NCBI GenBank assembly: GCA_023251695.1
Contig: JAHEYE010000250.1
Span: forward strand, 1 to 5,202
DNA: 5,202 nt
Source of the DNA: Sphingobacteriaceae bacterium
Lineage (GTDB): Bacteria; Bacteroidota; Bacteroidia; B-17B0; Aurantibacillaceae
Direction of reading: 5' to 3'
The notes beneath the pieces are model-generated. The model was not told the origin of the DNA. It worked only from the letters and a program-made list of their open reading frames with translations, and searched no databases. This document shows, piece by piece, positions 1 to 5,202 of this stretch; within the stretch, counting starts at the first letter, position 1; every line of letters starts with the position of its first letter. Made by a program: the position numbers and the translations under genes.

Positions 1-1002
1 TTGTTTGTTTTCTTCAAGTATTTTTCCTGCTTCATTCAATTTACCGATCTCCATTAATATCTGGCTTTTATTAAGCATGGCTCTGCTGTGCTCTTTCTTA
101 TATCCGTATCGTTTAAATACCACGATAGCCGAATCCACATAATTTAAACCTGTAGCATACTCTTCCCTTCTCAGATATGCCGAACCAAGGTTTACATAAG
201 CGCTTGCAAGTTCTAGCGGTAATTTATTTGAAATCGCATAATTAATCACCTCACTAAAACTATTATTAGCTTCAACATACTGCTTTTGCGCAACGAAAAC
301 GAGACAGCGGTTCATTTTAATATGACTGAGTAAACGTTGATTATTAATACGGATGGCTATTCCGATTCCCTTATTAAAATCTGCGAGTGCCTTATCAAGT
401 TCCTGTAGAAAATATTTTAAGAGTCCTATATTGTTTAAGAAAGTAGCTTGAAAATATTCATCCTTTTTTAATTCCGCTCTGGTGAGACCTTTTAGGTAAA
501 ACTCAGCTGCTTTTTTATATTCGCCCGATTCTTCATGTGCAATTCCCAAAAAATTATAGACCTCACATTCATTTTCATAATCATCCGCCTTAATGCATTC
601 ATCAAGTAATATAAGAAGGTCATGAACTGTGTTTTGCGTTAAACCATATTCTCTGTCAACATACAATAAACGGATCCTGGCGAGTGTTACGATACGATTT
701 ATCTTCATTTCCTGCGCCAACCTCAGGGCACTGTTGAAATAAGAACTTGCTTTATTAATATCGTGTCTGTAGTAGAAATAATTTCCGTAGTAAATATTTA
801 TTTCAGGAAGAGTTTGAGACGTGAGATTATTTTTTTCTGCGTAATCCAGAGTTTTTCCGGCCGCCTTAAATAAGCGTAACGAATCAAAATAAGTTGCTTC
901 CTTTACTTTTAAGAGTAGTTTTCTTAAACTATCCTCCTTAGGGCCCACACTAAACAATGGCCCCGACAACATTACAATTATGATTATAAAAAAACGCTTC
1001 AT
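1..1002 (-). CDS. Exported tetratricopeptide-repeat protein, N-terminal 334 residues (C-terminus off the left edge)
   Basis: The frame is open from an ATG at 1002-1000 down to base 1 with no stop, so the gene continues outside the window. The protein begins with a short basic start (MKR) and a hydrophobic run (FFIIIIVMLSGPLF), which reads as a Sec signal peptide or N-terminal anchor. From about residue 68 to the break it is a series of helical pairs with the TPR pattern (small residue near position 8, aromatic or leucine near 11, Ala near 20, Ala near 27). Approximate units are 68-100, 107-140, 147-180, 188-220, 228-260, 266-300 and 307-334; the clearest are 'GEYKKAAEFYLKGL' and 'ELDKALADFNKGI'. 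TPRs are protein-protein interaction scaffolds. In Bacteroidota, exported TPR arrays of this type often precede a membrane helix and then a histidine kinase or a LuxR-type DNA-binding domain. That is only an inference here because the C-terminus is missing. The gene is transcribed divergently from its neighbour. No Shine-Dalgarno sequence precedes the ATG, which is normal for the phylum. Confidence 0.85.
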   Translation of the reverse strand, partial: MKRFFIIIIVMLSGPLFSVGPKEDSLRKLLLKVKEATYFDSLRLFKAAGKTLDYAEKNNLTSQTLPEINIYYGNYFYYRHDINKASSYFNSALRLAQEMKINRIVTLARIRLLYVDREYGLTQNTVHDLLILLDECIKADDYENECEVYNFLGIAHEESGEYKKAAEFYLKGLTRAELKKDEYFQATFLNNIGLLKYFLQELDKALADFNKGIGIAIRINNQRLLSHIKMNRCLVFVAQKQYVEANNSFSEVINYAISNKLPLELASAYVNLGSAYLRREEYATGLNYVDSAIVVFKRYGYKKEHSRAMLNKSQILMEIGKLNEAGKILEENKQ

Positions 1003-1229
1003 CCCCGAAACAGTCTATAAATATAATGTTAATTACGAGTAAAGCACAGGGGGCAGCCCTCTATTAGACCAGCCCCTTTTTGATTGCTTTTAACTATTAG
1101 TTTAACCGTCCGAAAAATGCTTATCCAAGTAAAATTCCGAAGGTAATTAAAGTGTTCATTTGGAGTGCCGGACCTCTATTCCTCAAACATTGAATGGATT
1201 AATTTAGCAGAAGATATAATATTACTTAA
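1003..1229. other. Divergent intergenic region between the TPR gene and the T9SS cargo gene
   Basis: This stretch must hold the promoters of both flanking genes. No exact Bacteroidota -7 element (TAnnTTTG) is present on either strand. The nearest matches each miss by one base: TAATTTAG at 1200-1207 on the plus strand, and TATATTTA on the minus strand (complement of 1018-1025). Neither has a TTG at the expected 19-21 base spacing, so I do not assign either as a promoter. The only clear structure is the GC hairpin at 1048-1078, listed separately. I found no tRNA and no convincing small gene. Confidence 0.6.
1048..1080 (+). terminator. Terminator-like hairpin in the divergent spacer
   Basis: AGGGGGC at 1048-1054 can pair with GCCCCTT at 1072-1078, giving seven pairs including one G-T, with a 17-base loop. 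The T-run 1077-1081 begins inside the 3' arm and extends past it. Read on the plus strand this resembles an intrinsic terminator, but no plus-strand gene lies upstream within the window. On the minus strand the stem is not followed by a T-run. It could be an attenuator or leader structure for the downstream gene, the 3' end of a short RNA, or chance. The long loop and the wobble pair make it weaker than the hairpin at 3629-3657. Confidence 0.35.
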
Positions 1230-3587
1230 ATGCGTTTTTATTATTTTCTTGCCATATTTTTTCTTTTAGTGGATTGCAGTTCTGCAAACAATCCAGGATG
1301 GAACAATGTTTTTAACCATCCCACCTCCTTTTGTGAAAATACCGGACAGTTCAAAAGTCCTGACGGACAAAACATTTTGTATGCATACGACGACGGCTGT
1401 TACAGGGTTTATTTCACTTCAAAAGGTTTAGTTTACAATTTTACTGTTGTTGGTGACCGGGATACTACTTCAGACAATTATTATCCTGAAAAAGAAATTG
1501 AAAATAAAAACCGGCCTATTTACCGCGATTATGTTGTTTTAAATTGGGAGAATGCAAATTCCAATGTATCCATTCAGCCTTCAGAACAAACTTCAGATTA
1601 CTACAGTTATGTTTTTATGATGAACGGACAGGAAAAAAACCTTAACTACATAAGAGGATTTAGAAAAATTACTTACAAGTCAGTTTATCCGGGCATTGAC
1701 ATTGAGTACACCATTCATCCGGAAGGCGGCATCAAGTACGCGTTTGTAGTCAGTCCCGGTGCAGATATTTCCCAGATACGTATGAAATATTCCAAAGACA
1801 TTTCTATTTATAACAATGAAATAATTATTCCTTCCGATTTCGGGAATATTATAGACCATGCCCCAAAAACTTTTTATCAGACAGATGACATTACAATAAG
1901 TTCAGCTTACACGCAAATAAACAATAACACCATCGGGTTTAATTTAGGCAGTTATGATAATACCAAAACTATAGTCATTGATCCATGGACGCAAAATCCG
2001 GTTTTAAATAATACTAAAAAAATATGGGAAATAGAAACAGATGTAACAGGCAACGTATATATCTACGGCGGGGATATGCCGGTAAGAATATTAAAATATA
2101 ATTCGGCAGGCACATTACTTTGGAATTACGCCTCTGCGATTGATACGGCCAATTACTGGCTTGGAGGAATGGTAACCAATCAATTCACAGGCGAATCTTA
2201 TATTAGTGCCGGCTCCATCGGAAAACTCTGGAAAATTTCAACAGCGGGCGCAATGGTATGGAGCAATACACCGGCAGGAAGTTGCGAATACTGGAGCCTT
2301 TCGTTTAATTGTGATGGTACTAAATTAGCCATTGGAGGCAGCAACGGAATTTTTTCGATCAGGGGTTATATGTTCAATATAAATTTAGGAACAGGTGCCC
2401 AATCAGGTACGCGCTTAATTGGATACGGAAGTATGGGTTTCCCGCCAACAATGCAGGAAGCCAGTTCAATTACATGGGGGCCCTATAACAATTATTTTTT
2501 TCTTACCCTCGATACTGTTGGCGCAGTTAAAGAAACCATGGCCGCTATCGATTACAAAACATCAACAGGTTATCTTTTTGATTATTACATTCCCAATTAC
2601 GGACTTGGCACAAAACAGCCTATTTGCGCAACAAGAGCCAACACTGTTGCTTTGTACACAATGAACGGAACAACTATTCATAAACGTGATCTGCTAAGTG
2701 GCGCGGTTCTTGCTTCTGCTGCCATTCCGGGTGGCTCGGCTGCAACCGGTTTTTTCGGTGGAAGGAAATTACCGAATAATGCGGGAATTGATATTGATAA
2801 CTGCGGGAATGTTTATGTAGGTTCCACCAATCAATTGGTTAAATACGATGGTAATTTAGTTCAACTCTCTACGGCAGCAACAACTTTTCCGATTTATGAT
2901 GTAGACGTAAATAATAATGGAGAGGTGGTTGTTTGCGGTTTTGGTGGTGGTAATGGACAAATCCGCAGCATTGCAATGGGCGCCTGCGCGCAGGTTACTC
3001 CTGTTTGTTTAGTGAGCCCTTTACCTATTGAATTAAACGATTTTTCTGTCAACTGTTCTGATAAGAACGCAAAAATTGAATGGAGCACCAAGACAGAAAA
3101 AAACAACAGTTATTTTACGGTCCACCGTTCGAAAGATGGAATTAATTTTGAAGAAATACAACGTTTACCCGGAAATGGGAATACAAATTCAGAAAAAAAT
3201 TATACTATTACAGATGATTCTCCATTATACGGAACTTCCTATTATCAGCTGAGTCAAACCGACTTTTATGGAAAAACCACTAACCATGGGATGGTTAGTC
3301 TTGTTAACGGATGTAAAACCGGGAAGCCGGAGATTATTGCTTTGCCTAACCCATTTGAATCAGAATTCGGATTGGTATTATCATTAACTGAAGACGCAAT
3401 TGTTTCGGTTGATTTGCTCGACGCACGGGGTCAAAAAATAAAAAACATTTGCAAAGAATCTTCATTTGTTAAAGGAAAACATGAAATCGGAATAGTTGCA
3501 GATGAACTAAAGCCTTCCATTTATTTCATCCGCTGTTGCGTTAATGGTAAAACCACAGTTGATAAAATTATCAAAAGCGGGAATTAA
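1230..3587 (+). CDS. Secreted T9SS cargo protein with propeller-like repeats, Fn3-like domain and type A sorting domain
   Basis: The 785-residue protein is complete. The start is fixed by an in-frame TAA at 1227-1229 directly before the ATG. Residues 1-19 form a Sec signal peptide (MRFYYFLAIFFLLV core) with likely cleavage after SSA. Residues about 33-252 begin 'ENTGQF' and include 'VYPGIDIEY', 'KYAFVVSPGADI' and a closing 'IDPW'. This resembles the N-terminal domain found before beta-propeller (SBBP-type) repeats in Bacteroidota secreted proteins, which I recall as DUF7948. Residues about 260-585 contain repeated beta-rich blades of unknown ligand: 'DVTGNVYIYGG', 'FNCDGTKLAIGG', 'DIDNCGNVYVG' and 'DVNNNGEVVVCG'. 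Residues about 597-693 match the Fn3-like module common next to such tails ('PLPIELNDFSVNC', 'VHRSKDGINFEE', 'SYYQLSQTDFYGK'). Residues about 701-785 form the type A sorting domain ('LPNPFES', 'LLDARGQKI', 'IYFIRCC', final 'KIIKSGN'). From established knowledge of T9SS, the protein should be exported by Sec, carried across the outer membrane, have its tail removed and be attached to the surface or released. No enzymatic motif is evident; adhesion or binding is a guess. A strong terminator follows, so it is probably monocistronic. Confidence 0.93.
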   Translation: MRFYYFLAIFFLLVDCSSANNPGWNNVFNHPTSFCENTGQFKSPDGQNILYAYDDGCYRVYFTSKGLVYNFTVVGDRDTTSDNYYPEKEIENKNRPIYRDYVVLNWENANSNVSIQPSEQTSDYYSYVFMMNGQEKNLNYIRGFRKITYKSVYPGIDIEYTIHPEGGIKYAFVVSPGADISQIRMKYSKDISIYNNEIIIPSDFGNIIDHAPKTFYQTDDITISSAYTQINNNTIGFNLGSYDNTKTIVIDPWTQNPVLNNTKKIWEIETDVTGNVYIYGGDMPVRILKYNSAGTLLWNYASAIDTANYWLGGMVTNQFTGESYISAGSIGKLWKISTAGAMVWSNTPAGSCEYWSLSFNCDGTKLAIGGSNGIFSIRGYMFNINLGTGAQSGTRLIGYGSMGFPPTMQEASSITWGPYNNYFFLTLDTVGAVKETMAAIDYKTSTGYLFDYYIPNYGLGTKQPICATRANTVALYTMNGTTIHKRDLLSGAVLASAAIPGGSAATGFFGGRKLPNNAGIDIDNCGNVYVGSTNQLVKYDGNLVQLSTAATTFPIYDVDVNNNGEVVVCGFGGGNGQIRSIAMGACAQVTPVCLVSPLPIELNDFSVNCSDKNAKIEWSTKTEKNNSYFTVHRSKDGINFEEIQRLPGNGNTNSEKNYTITDDSPLYGTSYYQLSQTDFYGKTTNHGMVSLVNGCKTGKPEIIALPNPFESEFGLVLSLTEDAIVSVDLLDARGQKIKNICKESSFVKGKHEIGIVADELKPSIYFIRCCVNGKTTVDKIIKSGN

Positions 3588-3628
3588 GGTTTGTTTTTAT
3601 GTACCGCCCTCAATACAGAGGTGATAAC

Positions 3629-3657
3629 AAAGCCCCGGACCATATTCGGGGCTTTTT
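3629..3657 (+). terminator. Intrinsic terminator of the T9SS cargo gene
   Basis: AAAGCCCCG at 3629-3637 pairs perfectly with CGGGGCTTT at 3647-3655 (nine pairs, nine-base loop). A run of five T follows from 3653 to 3657. It lies about 40 bases after the stop codon of the cargo gene and is a textbook rho-independent terminator, which separates that gene from the membrane protein downstream. The A-tract on the left arm pairs with the T-tract, but the reverse strand has only three T after the GC stem, so it should work mainly in the plus direction. Confidence 0.88.
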
Positions 3658-3675
3658 GATTACGCCTAGGCGCTA

Positions 3676-3706
3676 TTCAAAAAAACAAAACGGTTGTGTA
3701 TATTTG
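3676..3706 (+). promoter_or_regulatory. Candidate Bacteroidota-type promoter for the membrane glycosyltransferase-like gene
   Basis: TATATTTG at 3699-3706 is an exact match to the Bacteroidota primary sigma factor -7 element TAnnTTTG. Twenty bases upstream is TTC at 3676-3678, one base from the usual -33 TTG. Its place between a strong terminator and the next gene fits a real promoter. The predicted transcript start would be only about 7-10 bases before the ATG at 3720, giving a very short leader, which is unusual and lowers confidence. Confidence 0.5.
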
Positions 3707-3719
3707 TGTAAAAGGCTGA

Positions 3720-5202
3720 ATGAAGCAAGACCACAAAATAACAAATCTGGTTTATATTGCTGTTGCAGTGATTATCTCCTCCCTGGTCATTCTGCTTCCA
3801 ACGGGTAATATTCTTGCCTACGATGTTTTCGGTTATTACATGTATTTACCCTTTAAATTTAAATACCACGATCTCACTTTACAGAATTACGATACGGTTA
3901 CACAAATTCTTGAAAAATACAAAGCCAGCGAAACTTTTTATCAGGCCGTAAAATGGGACAATGGCAATTGGGTAATGCGTTACCCTATCGGCTTATCTAT
4001 ATTATATGCGCCGTTTTATTTTATTGCCGATTTAATTGCGCCACACACCAAGTATGCTGCGGACGGATTTTCTAAACCTTATCAATTATCCATTTTATAT
4101 GGCTGTCTGCTTTACACTTTAGTTGGCTTACATTTTGTAAAAAAAATTCTCGTTCACTTTTTTAATGATAAGACCGCAGCACTTGCCTTAATCGGGATTG
4201 CATTGGGCACAAATTACTTTTTACATACTTCACTGCACGGACAAGGCGCCATGTCGCACAACCTACTGTTTACTTTATATGCGATGATTATTTATTTTAG
4301 TATTCAATGGCATAAACATTCTTTCGCCAGGCTTTCTGTTTTATTGGGGATTTGTGTTGGATTGGCTGCTTTGTGCAGACCATCTGAGATCATCTGCGGT
4401 TTAATACCCCTTCTGTATGGTGTATCGGATTTGAAAAGTTTTAAAGAACGCATCACACTTTTACTGAAACAAAAAAAACAAGTTTTGGTTTTTGGGACTG
4501 CATTGTTGGGTATGGGTTTTATTCAATTAGCTTATTACAAATATTCATCCGGACGTTTCTTCATCAACCCTTATGGTTCGGGTAATCCCGGTGAAGGATT
4601 AGAGTTATTTAAACCGCATTTATTAGAAGTTCTATTCAGTTTCCGGAAGGGATGGTTTATTTATACGCCCCTGATGATTTTCATTGTTTTGGGTTTTGTG
4701 AAGATGTATAAAAAGAACCCCGGGCTTTTTCTCTTTGTGCTCATCTATACATTAGCGAATGTGTATATTGTTTCAAGCTGGAGCTGCTGGTGGTTCGGAA
4801 GTTGTTTTGGAAACAGAGCACTTATTGCCAACTATGCCGTGCTTTGCATTCCTTTAGGGTATTTTTTGGATTACGCCATTCATTCAAAACTAAAAAGTAT
4901 TTATTTTTTACTCTTTACACTATTTATAAGCTTGAATCTTTTTCAATCCTGGCAAATACACAAAGGTATTCTAGATACAACTAATATGTCGAGAGCTTAT
5001 TATTTCTCCACTTTTTTACAAACCGCTCCCCCTGCTCACGAACAAACTAAATTATTACTAAAAGGAAAATCGAACAGAGAGGTTGAAGTTTTTTCGGAAG
5101 ATGATGCTTTAGCACACAGTCTCAATTTTTTCCGGTTGAATAATTACGAAGACGGAAAAGCCAACGCAAAAGATTTGTGTGATTCGATTTCTCACAGCGG
5201 AA
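3720..5202 (+). CDS. Polytopic membrane protein, putative GT-C-fold glycosyltransferase (C-terminus off the right edge)
   Basis: The frame is open from the ATG at 3720 to the right edge (494 codons seen). An in-frame TGA at 3717-3719 rules out an earlier start. I count about 10-11 hydrophobic segments, near residues 9-31, 90-107, 120-142, 152-170, 182-197, 205-235, 255-272, 312-330, 336-352, 368-388 and 392-410. A hydrophilic tail starts at about 425. The first helix is followed by a loop with 'LAYDVFGYYMYLP'. An acidic residue here (Asp35) sits where the catalytic Asp lies in the first extracytoplasmic loop of GT-C enzymes such as the PMT and ArnT families. Other family-like patterns are 'RYPIGLSILYAPFY' (88-100), 'GAMSHNLLF' (176-184), 'LCRPSE' (218-223), 'FSFRKGWFIYTPLM' (306-319) and 'SSWSCWWFGSCFGNRAL' (352-368). 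GT-C enzymes use polyprenyl-phosphate sugars to glycosylate lipids, polysaccharides or proteins in the periplasm. The donor and acceptor here cannot be read from the sequence. An uncharacterised membrane protein of the same fold without transferase activity is the main alternative. It probably has its own promoter. Confidence 0.75.
   Translation, partial: MKQDHKITNLVYIAVAVIISSLVILLPTGNILAYDVFGYYMYLPFKFKYHDLTLQNYDTVTQILEKYKASETFYQAVKWDNGNWVMRYPIGLSILYAPFYFIADLIAPHTKYAADGFSKPYQLSILYGCLLYTLVGLHFVKKILVHFFNDKTAALALIGIALGTNYFLHTSLHGQGAMSHNLLFTLYAMIIYFSIQWHKHSFARLSVLLGICVGLAALCRPSEIICGLIPLLYGVSDLKSFKERITLLLKQKKQVLVFGTALLGMGFIQLAYYKYSSGRFFINPYGSGNPGEGLELFKPHLLEVLFSFRKGWFIYTPLMIFIVLGFVKMYKKNPGLFLFVLIYTLANVYIVSSWSCWWFGSCFGNRALIANYAVLCIPLGYFLDYAIHSKLKSIYFLLFTLFISLNLFQSWQIHKGILDTTNMSRAYYFSTFLQTAPPAHEQTKLLLKGKSNREVEVFSEDDALAHSLNFFRLNNYEDGKANAKDLCDSISHSG

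Noticed and set aside
1275..1277. Cys16 of the cargo protein as a lipoprotein acylation site (LLVDC)
   Set aside because: The residue before the Cys is Asp, whereas lipoboxes need a small residue (Gly, Ala or Ser). The following SSA-NN is a good ordinary signal peptidase site, and the protein has a T9SS sorting tail.
2419..2664. 81-codon plus-strand open frame
   Set aside because: It lies inside the cargo gene in another frame and has no recognisable protein features; the cargo frame is clearly the coding one.
2894..3106. 70-codon minus-strand open frame
   Set aside because: It is antisense to the propeller/Fn3 part of the cargo gene, which has well-recognised domains in the plus frame.
3599..3808. 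69-codon plus-strand open frame
   Set aside because: It runs through the intrinsic terminator and the candidate promoter, then overlaps the start of the membrane protein in another frame; the product is not protein-like.
4790..4984. 64-codon plus-strand open frame
   Set aside because: It is contained in the membrane protein in a different frame, and the membrane protein shows continuous hydrophobic segments and family-like motifs there.
1..5202. Mobile elements, CRISPR arrays, tRNA or rRNA genes, toxin or defence modules
   Set aside because: I looked for regularly spaced repeats, terminal inverted repeats, transposase-like or nuclease-like motifs and tRNA cloverleaf signatures on both strands and found none.

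Overview
The window looks like an ordinary chromosomal stretch of a Bacteroidota bacterium, probably from the Flavobacteriales, Chitinophagales or a related environmental lineage. The evidence is AT-rich DNA, no recognisable Shine-Dalgarno sequence before any of the three genes, one exact match to the Bacteroidota -7 promoter element (TAnnTTTG), and above all a large secreted protein ending in a type IX secretion (T9SS) type A sorting domain.

There are three protein genes, two of them cut by the window edges. (1) Positions 1-1002, minus strand: the N-terminal 334 residues of an exported tetratricopeptide-repeat (TPR) protein, whose C-terminus lies beyond the left edge. (2) Positions 1003-1229: a divergent intergenic region containing a terminator-like GC hairpin. 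(3) Positions 1230-3587, plus strand: a complete 785-residue T9SS cargo protein. It has a signal peptide, an N-terminal domain of the kind that precedes beta-propeller repeats in Bacteroidota secreted proteins, a propeller-like middle, a fibronectin-III-like domain and a C-terminal sorting domain. (4) Positions 3588-3719: a strong intrinsic terminator, a short palindrome and a likely promoter. (5) Positions 3720-5202, plus strand: the first 494 residues of a polytopic membrane protein with the features of a GT-C-fold glycosyltransferase, cut by the right edge.

The terminator and the new promoter between genes 2 and 3, and the divergent arrangement of genes 1 and 2, suggest three separate transcription units rather than an operon. 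Some functional link is possible, since all three products enter or cross the inner membrane and some T9SS cargos carry glycans, but nothing here demonstrates it. I see no mobile element, CRISPR array, tRNA, rRNA or defence or toxin module, and no convincing sign of a previously undescribed system. The leads below are modest.
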